This document shows positions 28,466-38,371 of a stretch of 64,000 bases of DNA, piece by piece. The stretch comes from DASPPM01 sp052143835 (lineage in GTDB: Bacteria; Pseudomonadota; Alphaproteobacteria; JACZXZ01): NCBI GenBank assembly GCA_052143835.1, contig JBKQRV010000009.1, forward strand, positions 26,784-90,783. The letters run 5' to 3'. The notes under the pieces are model-generated. The model was not told the origin of the DNA, did no database searches, and saw only the letters and a list, made by a program, of their open reading frames with translations. Position 1 is the stretch's first letter, and each line of letters opens with the position of its first letter. The translations under genes and the position numbers were made by a program.

Positions 28466-30019
28466 TTATATCTCGACGGATTTGAGCCGTCGCCGCTGCA
28501 CCGAGGAGGGAATCCTGAGCGCTTCGCGATACTTGGCGACCGTGCGCCGCGCGATGTCGATGCCCTCCTTGTTGAGGATCTCGACGATGCGGTCGTCCGA
28601 GAGCACGTCGGCCGCGGTCTCGCGGTCGACGAGCGCCTTGATGCGGTGCCGCACGGCCTCGGCCGAATGCGCTTCCCCGCCCTCGGAGCTCGCGATCGCG
28701 GAGGTGAAGAAATACTTGAGCTCGAACATGCCGCGCGGGGTCGCCATGTATTTGTTGGTGGTGACGCGGCTCACGGTGCTCTCGTGCATCTCGATCGCCG
28801 CCGCGATGTCGCGCAGCACGAGCGGCTTCAGGTGCTGTACGCCATGGGCGAAGAAGCCATCCTGCTGGCGCACGATCTCGCTCGCGACCTTGAGAATGGT
28901 GGTGGCGCGCTGGTGGAGCGACTTCACCAGCCAGTTGGCGGACTGATAGCGCTCCGAGAGATATTCGCGCTCGCCCTTGTCCTTCACCTCGCGGCTCACG
29001 CGCGCATAGTATTGCGCGTTCACCAGCACGCGCGGCAGCGTCTCGCTGTTGAGCTCGATGTGCCAGCCGCCGTCGGCGTGCGGGCGCATGATCACGTCCG
29101 GCGTCACCGGCTGCGCCACGCTGGTGTCGAAGGCGAGCGCCGGTTTCGGGTTGAGCGCCTTGATCTCGGCCAGCATGTCGATGAGGTCCTCCTGGCTCGC
29201 CTCGCACAGCCGCCGCAAGGCGGCGAAATCGCGGCGGGCGAGCAGGTCGAGGTGGTCGAGGAGCTTCGCCATGCAGGGATCGAGGCGGCCCCGGTCGCGC
29301 AGCTGAAGTGCTAGGCACTCGCGCAGATCGCGCGCGAAGATGCCCGGAGGATCGAGCTGCTGCAGCCGCGCAAGCGTGGCCTCCACGCGCGCCACCTCGC
29401 AGCCGAGCTGCTGTGCCACCGCCGCGAGATCCGCCGCAAGATAGCCCGCCTCGTCCAGGAGATCGACGAGATGGACGGCGATCACGCGGTCGACCGGATC
29501 GGCGAGATCCATATTGAGCTGCTCGACCAAATGGTCGCGCAGGTGCACCGTGTCGGAGAGCGTGTCCTCGAGATCGAAGCGGCGCTCCTCGAAGCTGCCG
29601 CCCCGTCCCGAGCCCCAGCTCGCGAAGGAATCGGGTGCGGCGCGCCGGCCGCCCGAGAGGTCGGCGCTGTCCCGGGATTCGTCGTACTCGGCGTCGAGCC
29701 GCGCCCCGGCGGCGGGGTCCAGCCGGGGCTCGTGCGTGAGATCGCCGCGCTCGCGCTCGGCCGTGTCCTGCGCTTGTCCCGTGGCGTCGGACGCCGCAGC
29801 ATCGGCCTCTCTGGCCCCGCCCGCCTCGCCCCCTTCTTCGGCCCTTTCGCCGTCGGCGGCCTCGGCCCGCTCGAGCAGCGGGTTCTGCTCGATCTCGTGC
29901 TCGACGAAAGCCGCGAGCTCGAGGTTCGACATCTGCAGCAGCTTGATCGCCTGCTGCAGCTGGGGCGTCATGACGAGCGACTGGGTCTGGCGCAGATCGA
30001 GGCGTGTCGTGATCGCCAT
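28466..30019 (-). CDS. rpoN: RNA polymerase sigma-54 factor
   Basis: 517 residues. The glutamine-rich activator-interacting region opens the protein (RQTQSLVMTPQLQQAIKLLQMS), followed by an acidic, low-complexity region II (about 55-140), the core-binding domain, and the RpoN box ARRTVAKYRE at about residues 490-499 near the C-terminus. It directs nitrogen and other enhancer-dependent promoters. It lies 20 bases after lptB. Confidence 0.96.
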   Translation of the reverse strand: MAITTRLDLRQTQSLVMTPQLQQAIKLLQMSNLELAAFVEHEIEQNPLLERAEAADGERAEEGGEAGGAREADAAASDATGQAQDTAERERGDLTHEPRLDPAAGARLDAEYDESRDSADLSGGRRAAPDSFASWGSGRGGSFEERRFDLEDTLSDTVHLRDHLVEQLNMDLADPVDRVIAVHLVDLLDEAGYLAADLAAVAQQLGCEVARVEATLARLQQLDPPGIFARDLRECLALQLRDRGRLDPCMAKLLDHLDLLARRDFAALRRLCEASQEDLIDMLAEIKALNPKPALAFDTSVAQPVTPDVIMRPHADGGWHIELNSETLPRVLVNAQYYARVSREVKDKGEREYLSERYQSANWLVKSLHQRATTILKVASEIVRQQDGFFAHGVQHLKPLVLRDIAAAIEMHESTVSRVTTNKYMATPRGMFELKYFFTSAIASSEGGEAHSAEAVRHRIKALVDRETAADVLSDDRIVEILNKEGIDIARRTVAKYREALRIPSSVQRRRLKSVEI

Positions 30020-30039
30020 GGCGAGAGAGGGGCTCCCGG

Positions 30040-30840
<801 letters not shown>

Positions 30841-30853
30841 GCGTCCGGGCTCC

Positions 30854-31957
30854 TCACTTTTGTTGACCGCCGGCCGGCTTCGAGGTCGGCGCGATGCTGC
30901 CCTTTCCGGGCGCCCCGATGTCTTCGCCCTGCTTGGGAATCAAGAGGCCGCGCACGCGATCCGCCTTCGCGCAAGCATAGAGACGGCTGATGCCGGTGTT
31001 CATGTTCATGGTGGCGCACTCGCCGTTGAGCTGGTCCTGCCCACGGGTAATCTTAACCGATCCCTTGAGGTCGGCGATACTCGTATCGACATTGTAATTG
31101 CCGTATATGGCATGCGCCACCGCGCTCGCGTTGGTGACCATGACGTTATTGAAAGCCTCGATGAAGCTTATCACGAGCTGACCCTTCGCATCGGGCTTGA
31201 AGTGCGCTTCCAGAATATCGGCGGTCACCGTCTTGTCCTCGCGCACCGCCTTGGCATCGCCGCGCGCGACCGCATATTGCTTGAGCTTCCAATACTCGAG
31301 CGAGTCGCGCGCCGTGATCACCCCCTTGGGGGTGTCGAGCTCGAGCTTCTTGCCGGTCAACACGAAGACGCCGTTGTCGAGGTCGTACACCCCCTTGTCG
31401 CCCACCGCCGTGTCGGTCGGAGTGGTGATCTTGACGTCGTCGTCCGCGTCGAGCCGCCAGACGTCCGAGCTGCCCGACGGCGTCTTGCGATAATAGGCAA
31501 TGAGCGTCTGGCCGTAAACGGTGACGTCGCCGCGCACCGCCTTGGCGTTGCCGCGGGCGATGTATTCCTGCTTCTCCTGCTGCCACTCGATGCCCTGCTC
31601 GGCCTCGACGTTCACCGGCAAGCCGTTGGTCTCCTCGGGGGTCCCGAAGAGGCCGCCCGACTCGGCGCCGGCGCCGCCTTTAGTCTGGGACTGAGCGCCC
31701 TGTCCGGCCTTCACACTTCCAGGCGCCGGCGTTCCGCCCCTGGTCGCGGCGGCCGGGGCGACGAGCGGGGGTCGGGGCGAGGTGGGGGGCGTCGTCAGCG
31801 ACGCCGGCGGAGTGGCCGGCGCGGCGGGCGCGCCGGTCGCGGCACCCGCCGGAGCCTGCCCCTGGCCTTGGGCCGGCATGCCGCCGAGCGAGGTGGCGAC
31901 GGCGAAGAGTGCGGCGAGCGTTGCGCCGCGCGCGGCAGCTCTCGCGAATTCCGTCAT
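30854..31957 (-). CDS. lptA: LPS transport protein LptA, with a long low-complexity insert
   Basis: 367 residues, about twice the E. coli protein. A signal-like N-terminus (about 1-30) is followed by some 90 residues of Ala/Pro/Gly/Thr-rich sequence and then the OstA/LptA beta-jellyroll (about 125-340) with INVEAEQGIEW-like and YIARGNAKAVRGDVTVYG repeats. LptA is the periplasmic bridge for lipopolysaccharide. It overlaps lptC by four bases and precedes lptB by 13. The C-terminus reads on into a short basic tail. Confidence 0.85.
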   Translation of the reverse strand: MTEFARAAARGATLAALFAVATSLGGMPAQGQGQAPAGAATGAPAAPATPPASLTTPPTSPRPPLVAPAAATRGGTPAPGSVKAGQGAQSQTKGGAGAESGGLFGTPEETNGLPVNVEAEQGIEWQQEKQEYIARGNAKAVRGDVTVYGQTLIAYYRKTPSGSSDVWRLDADDDVKITTPTDTAVGDKGVYDLDNGVFVLTGKKLELDTPKGVITARDSLEYWKLKQYAVARGDAKAVREDKTVTADILEAHFKPDAKGQLVISFIEAFNNVMVTNASAVAHAIYGNYNVDTSIADLKGSVKITRGQDQLNGECATMNMNTGISRLYACAKADRVRGLLIPKQGEDIGAPGKGSIAPTSKPAGGQQK

Positions 31958-32709
31958 CCGTGCCCCTTGATCCCGGGATTGGGCTGGTCCGGGCTTAGGG
32001 TGGGCATGAAATCGGGAATATTGCCGCCTCCCTCCTCGCGCGGGCGCAGCAAGAGATGGGCTTTGCCGGTGAACACGATGCGCGCGCCCTTGTCGTAGAC
32101 GCGGAAGCCCTCGGAGTGGATCTCGCCGAAGGGGCCTTGGCCGTGCACCGGGTCGTCGCCTTGCGCGGTGTTGTTCGCCAAGTTGACATGGGCGGCCAGC
32201 GTCTCGAACTCGTAGCCGTCGTCATGGAAGAGGTCCACCCCGCCGATCAGATCGAGCTGCTGATCCTGCTCGCGGTAGACGCCGTAATCGGCCTTGAGCG
32301 CCATCCAATTGCCTTGCGTGATGGTGATATCGGCCACGGGATGTTCGAGCTCGATCACGTCGGATTGCGGATTCTTCTTGGTCGCGGAGTCGGCCGTGAC
32401 CGCAAAGGGCTCGCCGCGTTTGTCCGTGCCTTGGTAGCGCGGGCTGATCATGCGCAGGTTCTGCACATCTTCCTTGGTGATGTTGGCGAGCCCGACGTGG
32501 AACCCTTCGTCGCGAACCTGGAATTGCGGCCAGGCGATGACGAGGAGGACGATGCCGACCGCGATTGCCGGCAGCACGATCTTCATGGCGCCGACGAAGG
32601 AGCTGTAGCTCTTGCTCGCAAGCACGGCCAAGGGCCGCGGGCGCGGTATTTGCACGCGCAGCCGGCTGCGCCCCTCGGCGGCCGGCTTTTCCTTGGCGAG
32701 CTCGATCAT
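31954..32709 (-). CDS. lptC: LPS export protein LptC
   Basis: 251 residues from the ATG at 32709. One membrane helix near the N-terminus (about 41-60; MKIVLPAIAVGIVLLVIAWP) anchors a periplasmic LptC/OstA-like domain (YQGTDKRGEPFAVTADSA, then HPVADITITQGNWMALKADYGVY). It passes lipopolysaccharide from LptB2FG to LptA. It overlaps lptA by four bases and follows kdsD by 14. Confidence 0.9.
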   Translation of the reverse strand: MIELAKEKPAAEGRSRLRVQIPRPRPLAVLASKSYSSFVGAMKIVLPAIAVGIVLLVIAWPQFQVRDEGFHVGLANITKEDVQNLRMISPRYQGTDKRGEPFAVTADSATKKNPQSDVIELEHPVADITITQGNWMALKADYGVYREQDQQLDLIGGVDLFHDDGYEFETLAAHVNLANNTAQGDDPVHGQGPFGEIHSEGFRVYDKGARIVFTGKAHLLLRPREEGGGNIPDFMPTLSPDQPNPGIKGHG

Positions 32710-32723
32710 CGCTTGTCTCGCGC

Positions 32724-33806
32724 TCAACTCGCGCCCGCGCGCAGGCAGTCGTGAATGTTGAGGATGCCGACCGGGCGGCCGTCCTCGACCGCGAACAGGC
32801 AACCGATGCCGCGATTGTCGATGCCGCGCGTGTTCATGAGGTTGAGCGCCTCAAGCGCGAGCGCCTTCGGTCTGATGGTCTGGGGCGCCCGCGTCATCAC
32901 CTCGCCGACGGCCATGTCGAGGATCGCCGGCCCCATGTGCCGGCGCAGGTCGCCGTCGGTGATGATGCCGATCAGCTTTCCCTCCGGATCGATCACGCCG
33001 ACGCAGCCGAAATGCTTGGCCGTCATGATGAGGATCGCCTCGGACATGAGCACCTCGGGCCGCGTCAGCGGCATCTCGTCGCCGCTGTGCATGACGTCGG
33101 CCACGCGCAGGAGCTGGCGGCCGATCGATCCGCCGGGGTGCAGCGCCTGGAACTGGTCGAGGGAGAAGCCCTTGCGCTCGAGCAGCGCTATGGCGAGCGC
33201 ATCGCCCAAGGCCAGCATCACCGTGGTCGAGGTGGTGGGCGCCAAGCCGAGCGGGCACGCCTCGGGGGCGGCGGGCAGGAGGAGGGCCACGTCCGAGGCT
33301 TCGGCGAGCGAGCTCGCAGCCCCGCTCGTGATGACGATGAGGGGAATGCCGAAGCGGCGCGTGAAGGCGACGAGATCGGCGAGCTCGTTGGTCTCGCCCG
33401 AGTTCGAGAGGGCCAAGACCGCGTCGTCGCGGGTGATCATGCCGAGATCGCCGTGACTTGCCTCGGCGGGGTGGACGAAGAAAGCAGGCGTGCCGGTGGA
33501 GGCGAAGGTCGCGGCGATCTTGCGGCCGATGTGGCCGCTCTTGCCCATGCCCGTCACCACGACGCGGCCGCGCACCTGCCGCAACCGCTCGACCGCGTCC
33601 GTGAAGGAGCCGTCCAGGGTCTTGGCAAGGGTCTCGATGGCCGCCCCCTCGAGGCGCAGCACGCGCCGTGCCGCCATCAGATCGACGCTGCCGCGTTGGC
33701 TCTCGGCGAGCTTGGCCACGCTTCCCTCACTGCCGGCCGGGCGAGAATTGGCGGAAGTCCGCCCGGGACTTCTGCGGCGCTCCGGCATTTCCTTGTAATA
33801 GCTCAC
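32724..33806 (-). CDS. kdsD: Arabinose-5-phosphate isomerase (KpsF/GutQ family)
   Basis: Converts ribulose-5-phosphate to arabinose-5-phosphate, the first step to the Kdo sugar of lipopolysaccharide, consistent with its place just before lptCAB. It has an N-terminal SIS domain (VVVTGMGKSGHIGRKIAATF, LSNSGETNE, ALHPGGSIGR) and two C-terminal CBS domains. The annotated GTG start gives 360 residues with an unusual disordered leader of about 40; ATGs at 33788 or 33677 would give a more standard N-terminus, and the start is not settled. Confidence 0.9.
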   Translation of the reverse strand: MSYYKEMPERRRSPGRTSANSRPAGSEGSVAKLAESQRGSVDLMAARRVLRLEGAAIETLAKTLDGSFTDAVERLRQVRGRVVVTGMGKSGHIGRKIAATFASTGTPAFFVHPAEASHGDLGMITRDDAVLALSNSGETNELADLVAFTRRFGIPLIVITSGAASSLAEASDVALLLPAAPEACPLGLAPTTSTTVMLALGDALAIALLERKGFSLDQFQALHPGGSIGRQLLRVADVMHSGDEMPLTRPEVLMSEAILIMTAKHFGCVGVIDPEGKLIGIITDGDLRRHMGPAILDMAVGEVMTRAPQTIRPKALALEALNLMNTRGIDNRGIGCLFAVEDGRPVGILNIHDCLRAGAS

Positions 33807-33876
33807 GGATTCACACTGTTGCTAGTATGCTCCGCGGCCCTTCGCCGGTCAATGAATTGAGCCCGCGAGGCCGCGC

Positions 33877-34503
33877 TCAATGCGCGAAGATGTCCGGATC
33901 GTCCCAGCCGCCCAAATCGAGCTCGGCGCGCTCGGGCAGAAAGGCGAAGCAAGCCTCCGCCAGGGCCTGGCGCCCCTCGCGCTTCAAGAGCGCATCGAGC
34001 TTCGAGCGCAGCGCATGCAGGTGCAGCACGTCGGTCGCGGCGTAAACGAGCTGCTCCTCGCTGAGCCGCTCGGCGCCCCAGTCGGTGAGCTGCTGCTGCT
34101 TGCTGAGCTCGATGCCGAGAAGTTCGCGGCACAGGTCCTTCAGGCTGTGCCGGTCGGTGAAGGTGCGCGCGAGCTTGGAGGCGATCTTCGTGCAATAGAT
34201 CGGGCGGCATGCGACGCCGAGATGGTGGCGCAGCGTCGCCACGTCGAAACGCGCGAAATGGAACAGCTTGGTCACCTTCGCGTCCTCTAGGAGGGCCTTT
34301 AGGTTGGGCGCTTCGTAGCGGCCGCGCGCGAATTGCACGACGTGGCAGATGCCGTCTCCGGCCGAGAGCTGCACGAGACAGAGCCGATCGCGCTGCGGGT
34401 TGAGCCCCATCGTCTCGGTGTCGATGGCGACAACGGCACCGAGCGTCAGCCCGCGCGGCAGGTCGTTTCTGTGGAGCTTGATCTCTGCGGGGGAAAGGTT
34501 CAT
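33877..34503 (-). CDS. rnd: Ribonuclease D-type 3'-5' exonuclease, short form
   Basis: 208 residues with a single DEDDy exonuclease domain: D28 and E30 in AIDTETMG, the HFARFDVATL aspartate, and the Tyr/Asp pair in YAATDVLHLH. The HRDC domains of E. coli RNase D (about 375 residues) are absent, a form often seen in alphaproteobacteria. It acts in tRNA and small RNA 3' trimming. It lies between tRNA-Leu and kdsD, reading the same way as both. Confidence 0.88.
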   Translation of the reverse strand: MNLSPAEIKLHRNDLPRGLTLGAVVAIDTETMGLNPQRDRLCLVQLSAGDGICHVVQFARGRYEAPNLKALLEDAKVTKLFHFARFDVATLRHHLGVACRPIYCTKIASKLARTFTDRHSLKDLCRELLGIELSKQQQLTDWGAERLSEEQLVYAATDVLHLHALRSKLDALLKREGRQALAEACFAFLPERAELDLGGWDDPDIFAH

Positions 34504-34535
34504 CTGCGACGCGGAAGCTATGCCGGCCCAGGAAA

Positions 34536-34622
34536 TGGTGCCCAGGAGAAGACTCGAACTTCCACGGCCTCGCGGCCACAGGTACCTGAAACCTGCGCGT
34601 CTACCAATTCCGCCACCTGGGC
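34536..34622 (-). tRNA. tRNA-Leu (CAG anticodon)
   Basis: An 87-base class II tRNA read on the minus strand. The acceptor is GCCCAGG paired to CCTGGGC with an encoded CCA. The anticodon loop reads TTCAGGT, giving CAG, and a long variable arm is present (GGCCGCGAGGCC-type hairpin). It precedes rnd on the same strand. Confidence 0.96.
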
Positions 34623-34792
34623 TAGGAAGAATCCGCCATGTCTATGGTCCGCACTGCCTAGCCCGCCCCTTACTCGATGTCAATCGGCATTTCCCGGCGC
34701 GGTTGCGAGCAGCGACAAGCGGAGCTGAGGCACGAGCACGCTTGCGAGCGAAGGCGGGAGCGGATAAGAAGCGGCAAGACGGGAGGCGCCAA

Positions 34793-35803
34793 ATGGCAAA
34801 TCGCCGCGTGACTGTGTTCGGCGGCTCGGGCTTTCTCGGCCGCCACCTGGTAAGGCGGCTCGCCGCGCGCGGCGACATCCTGCGCATCGCCGTGCGCGAT
34901 CCGGTCTCCGCGGCTTTTCTCAAGCCGATGGGCGATGTCGGGCAGATCGTGCCGCTCAGGGTCGACGTGCGCGACGAAGCTGCGGTCGAGGCGGCCACGG
35001 CCGGCGCGGATGCGGTCGTGAACCTGATCGGCATTCTCTTCGAGCGCGGCAAGCAGCGCTTCGCCGAGATCCATGCGGCGGCGGCAGGCCGCATCGCGCG
35101 GCGGGCTCAAGGTGCCGGCGTCAAGCGCCTCGTCCATGTTTCGGCCCTCGGCGCGGACCCCCAAGGGCCGGCGCTCTACGCGCGCAGCAAGGCGGCGGGT
35201 GAGCAAGCGGTGCGCGAGGCGTTTGCGGGTGCTGCGATCGTGCGTCCGAGCGTGGTGTTCGGCCCGGAGGACGATTTCTTCAACCGCTTTGCAGCCCTCG
35301 CGCGCGTGCTGCCGGCACTTCCCGTGTTCGGCGCCACCCCGCGCCTCGAGCACCTTCCCGGCGGCGGCGCGCGCTTCTCGCTGTGCGGCGATGGCGGGAC
35401 GCGCTTCCAACCCGTCTATGTCGGCGACGTTGCGGAAGCGATCGCGCGCCTTCTCGACGATCCCGCGACGGCCGGGAAGACCTACGAGCTGGGCGGCCCG
35501 CGCATTTACAGCTTCAAGGAACTCATGGAGCTGGTGCTGCGCGAGACGAAGCGCAAACGCTGGCTGCTGCCGATGCCATTATGGCTCGCCGAGATCGAGG
35601 CGGCGCTCTTGAGCCTCGTGCCGCTGCCGACCCCGCTCATCACGCGCGACCAGGTGCGGCTCCTGCGGCGGGACAACATTCTGTCCGCGGGTGCGCTCGG
35701 GCTCGCGGAGCTCGGCATCACGCCGACGCCGGCGGAGAGCATCCTTCCCACTTACATGGACATGTATCGGCGCGGCGGACGCGGCAACGTGCGGCACGCA
35801 TGA
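34793..35803 (+). CDS. Complex I NDUFA9-subunit-like NAD(P)-binding protein
   Basis: 336 residues from the ATG at 34793, with GGGAGG six bases upstream. It is an extended/atypical short-chain dehydrogenase fold, with the N-terminal dinucleotide loop FGGSGFLGRHL (residues 9-19) and FQPVYVGDVAEAI in the middle. Bacterial members resemble the accessory mitochondrial complex I subunit NDUFA9 and are widespread in alphaproteobacteria. The real substrate is unknown. It converges with the adjacent UppP-like gene, which ends seven bases downstream, a pairing common in this class. Confidence 0.85.
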   Translation: MANRRVTVFGGSGFLGRHLVRRLAARGDILRIAVRDPVSAAFLKPMGDVGQIVPLRVDVRDEAAVEAATAGADAVVNLIGILFERGKQRFAEIHAAAAGRIARRAQGAGVKRLVHVSALGADPQGPALYARSKAAGEQAVREAFAGAAIVRPSVVFGPEDDFFNRFAALARVLPALPVFGATPRLEHLPGGGARFSLCGDGGTRFQPVYVGDVAEAIARLLDDPATAGKTYELGGPRIYSFKELMELVLRETKRKRWLLPMPLWLAEIEAALLSLVPLPTPLITRDQVRLLRRDNILSAGALGLAELGITPTPAESILPTYMDMYRRGGRGNVRHA

Positions 35804-35810
35804 GGGCGGA

Positions 35811-36626
35811 TCAGCCGCGGAAGACCATATAGAACCACGCCAGCACGGCGGCCGAGGCGAGCAGGCGGTAGGCGAGGAAGGGGGCCATGCTGCGCCGCTT
35901 GAGCCATTCGAGGAAAGCGCTCGCGGCGAAGAGGCCGGCCGCGGCTGCGGCTGCTGCGGCGATCGCCAGCTCGGGTGCTCGGTTGAGCTGCCCCGCCAGG
36001 TAGAGCCGACTGCCGCTCAAGAGAACCTCGCCCGCAAAGGCAGCGAGAGTCACCAGGAAGGCAATCCGCACCGCGTCCGGGCGCTCGAAGCCGAGCAGCC
36101 GCGCCGTCGTCATGGATAGCGGCGCCAGGCCGGTGCCGGGAAAGAAGGCGAGGAGCTGGACAAGGCCAAGCACGAGCCCATCCAGCGGGGACATGTGCTC
36201 GATGCGGCGGATCGCCAAGCTGTAACGGTCGGCGAGCCACATGAGGGCCGCCATGACGATTCCCGTCATGGCCAGATAGTCGATGCGGCCGAGCCCGAAG
36301 CTGCTCACATAGCTCGGAGCGCCCAGCACGCGCAGCACGCCGATGGGCAAAAGTGCCATCGTCAAACTGACGAAGAGCCCCGTCTCGGGGCGCCAGCGGC
36401 CGCGGACGAGCTGCCAAGCCCCCTTGAGCGTCCGGCCCACCTCCCGGCGCAACACGATCACGAGCGAGATCGCGGTGCCCGCATGGCAGGCGAGGTGCTC
36501 GGGGAACGATTGCGATGACCAGCCCAGCAGGCGAGGCAGCACCGCGATATGCATGTTCTCGCCCACGGGGATGAGGAAAGTCAGCCCCTGCACCAAAGCA
36601 AGACAGACGATGGCCAGGTAGGGCAA
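35811..36626 (-). CDS. UppP/BacA-family membrane protein with altered catalytic motifs
   Basis: 271 residues from a TTG at 36626 (GAGG just upstream); the frame is open to a further TTG at 36731. About eight membrane helices. The layout matches undecaprenyl-diphosphatase, which recycles the peptidoglycan lipid carrier. The usual first motif EGLTEFLPVSSTGH reads QGLTFLIPVGENMH, so both catalytic glutamates are gone though the histidine stays. The second motif PGTSRSG reads PGTGLAPLS, losing the arginine. It is probably a family member with another role or lost activity rather than the working UppP. Confidence 0.75.
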   Translation of the reverse strand: MPYLAIVCLALVQGLTFLIPVGENMHIAVLPRLLGWSSQSFPEHLACHAGTAISLVIVLRREVGRTLKGAWQLVRGRWRPETGLFVSLTMALLPIGVLRVLGAPSYVSSFGLGRIDYLAMTGIVMAALMWLADRYSLAIRRIEHMSPLDGLVLGLVQLLAFFPGTGLAPLSMTTARLLGFERPDAVRIAFLVTLAAFAGEVLLSGSRLYLAGQLNRAPELAIAAAAAAAAGLFAASAFLEWLKRRSMAPFLAYRLLASAAVLAWFYMVFRG

Positions 36627-36713
36627 GGCGACCTCGGAACGCTGCGGCCGCCGCTTATAACACGGGGCAAATCCCTTTCCTAGGCGCGGATTTTGCGGAG
36701 ATTTTCGGCTATA

Positions 36714-36816
36714 GTTCCAATTTGGAACCAAATTTTCTTGCCTTTGCCCGACCTCGGACTTAAACGAAATAAGAGCGCGTCAGCTATTCAAAAATTAGGT
36801 CAATCAAACTGACCTA
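36714..36816. promoter_or_regulatory. Two inverted repeats in the uppP-like / gltD divergent region
   Basis: GTTCCAA-T-TTGGAAC (36714-36728) is a perfect 15-base symmetric site. TAGGTCA (36796-36802) and TGACCTA (36810-36816) form perfect 7-base arms with a 7-base spacer, about 100 bases before the gltD ATG. The second has the geometry of a dimeric regulator site and may control glutamate synthase. Which protein binds is unknown. Confidence 0.5.
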
Positions 36817-36918
36817 TAGTCCGCTCCGCGTGTCGGCCACGAGGCGCGACGGCGTGGCGGAGGGCGCGCCATCCAGGGCGGGGCGGACCTCGCCCTGAGG
36901 CCGGCTCTAAGGACGAGA

Positions 36919-38361
36919 ATGGCGCGCAACCTGCTCAAATTCGTCAATGTCGACATGCGCATGCCCGACAAGCGAGAGGTGGAGGCGCGGCGTCGCGACT
37001 TCCGGGAGATCTATGCGGATTTCGACGAGGGCCGGGCAAAGGAGCAGGCGGGGCGTTGCTCCCAGTGCGGCGTTCCCTTCTGTCAGGTGCACTGCCCGTT
37101 GCACAACAACATTCCCGACTGGCTCATGCTGACCGCCGAGGGCCGCCTCGAGGAGGCCTATGAAATCGCCGCCGCCACCAACAACATGCCCGAGATTTGC
37201 GGCCGCATCTGCCCGCAGGATCGCCTGTGCGAGGGCAACTGCGTCATCGAAAAGGGCTTCCGCTCGGTCACCATCGGCTCCGTCGAGAAGTACATCACCG
37301 AGACCGCCTTCAAGAAGGGATGGGTCAAGGCACTCCGCCCGCCGCGCGAGCTCGAGCGCTCGGTCGGCATCATCGGCGCCGGACCGGGCGGCTTGGCCGC
37401 CGCCGAGGAGTTGCGCCGCCGCGGCTATCAGATCCACGTCTACGACCGCTACGACCGCGTGGGCGGCTTGCTTCTTTACGGCATCCCCAATTTCAAGCTC
37501 GAAAAGAGCATCGTCGCGCGGCGGGCGTCGCTCCTCGAGGAGGGCGGCATCCGCTTCCACCTCGATTGCGAGGTCGGCACGGATGTGACGCTCGACGAGC
37601 TGCGCGCGCGCCACGACGCGATCCTCATCGCGAGCGGGGTCTATACGGCGCGCGACGTGGCCGTTCCCGGCATCGGACTCGGCAACATCGTGCAGGCGCT
37701 CGACTACCTGACCGCGAGCAACCGCAAGGGGCTCGGCGATGCCGTGGCGCGCTTCGATGATGGCACCCTCAATGCGGCGGGCAAGGATGTCGTCGTGGTC
37801 GGCGGCGGCGATACGGCGATGGACTGCGTGCGCACCGCCGTGCGCCAGGGCGCCAGCTCGGTCAAGTGCCTCTACCGCCGCAACCGCAGCAACATGCCGG
37901 GCTCGCAACGCGAGGTGCTGCATGCCGAGGAGGAGGGCGTGGAGTTCGTCTGGCTCTCGGCGCCCGAGGCCTTCTTGGGCGAGCGCTCCGTCGCCGGCGT
38001 GCGCACGGTGCGCATGCGGCTCGGCGTCGCCGATTCCTCGGGGCGGCAGACCCCGCAACCGATCGAAGGCTCCCATTTCACCATCGCGGCCGACCTCGTC
38101 ATCAAGGCCCTCGGCTTCGACCCCGAGGATGTGCCGACGCTGTTCAAGGCACCCGAGCTCGCGGTGACCCGCTGGGGCACCCTCAAGATCGATTACCGGG
38201 CGATGATGACCAACTTGGAGGGCGTATTCGCGGCGGGCGATATCGTGCGCGGCGCCTCGCTCGTCGTCTGGGCCATCCGCGACGGACGCGATGCCGCGGA
38301 GAGCATCCACCGGCATCTCAAGGCGAAAGCCGCAGCCCCCGCGGCCACGGCGGCGGAGTGA
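36919..38361 (+). CDS. gltD: Glutamate synthase (NADPH) small subunit
   Basis: 480 residues. The N-terminal cysteine-rich region (CSQCGVPFCQVHCPLHNN and CGRICPQDRLCEGNC) holds iron-sulfur ligands. A FAD-binding Rossmann fold (GAGPGGLAAAEELRRRGY, near residue 153) and an NADPH-binding fold (VVGGGDTAMDCVRTA) follow. It passes electrons from NADPH to GltB. It comes before gltB here, the reverse of the usual E. coli order, with a transferase gene between them. Confidence 0.95.
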   Translation: MARNLLKFVNVDMRMPDKREVEARRRDFREIYADFDEGRAKEQAGRCSQCGVPFCQVHCPLHNNIPDWLMLTAEGRLEEAYEIAAATNNMPEICGRICPQDRLCEGNCVIEKGFRSVTIGSVEKYITETAFKKGWVKALRPPRELERSVGIIGAGPGGLAAAEELRRRGYQIHVYDRYDRVGGLLLYGIPNFKLEKSIVARRASLLEEGGIRFHLDCEVGTDVTLDELRARHDAILIASGVYTARDVAVPGIGLGNIVQALDYLTASNRKGLGDAVARFDDGTLNAAGKDVVVVGGGDTAMDCVRTAVRQGASSVKCLYRRNRSNMPGSQREVLHAEEEGVEFVWLSAPEAFLGERSVAGVRTVRMRLGVADSSGRQTPQPIEGSHFTIAADLVIKALGFDPEDVPTLFKAPELAVTRWGTLKIDYRAMMTNLEGVFAAGDIVRGASLVVWAIRDGRDAAESIHRHLKAKAAAPAATAAE

Positions 38362-38371
38362 GGTGCCGGCA

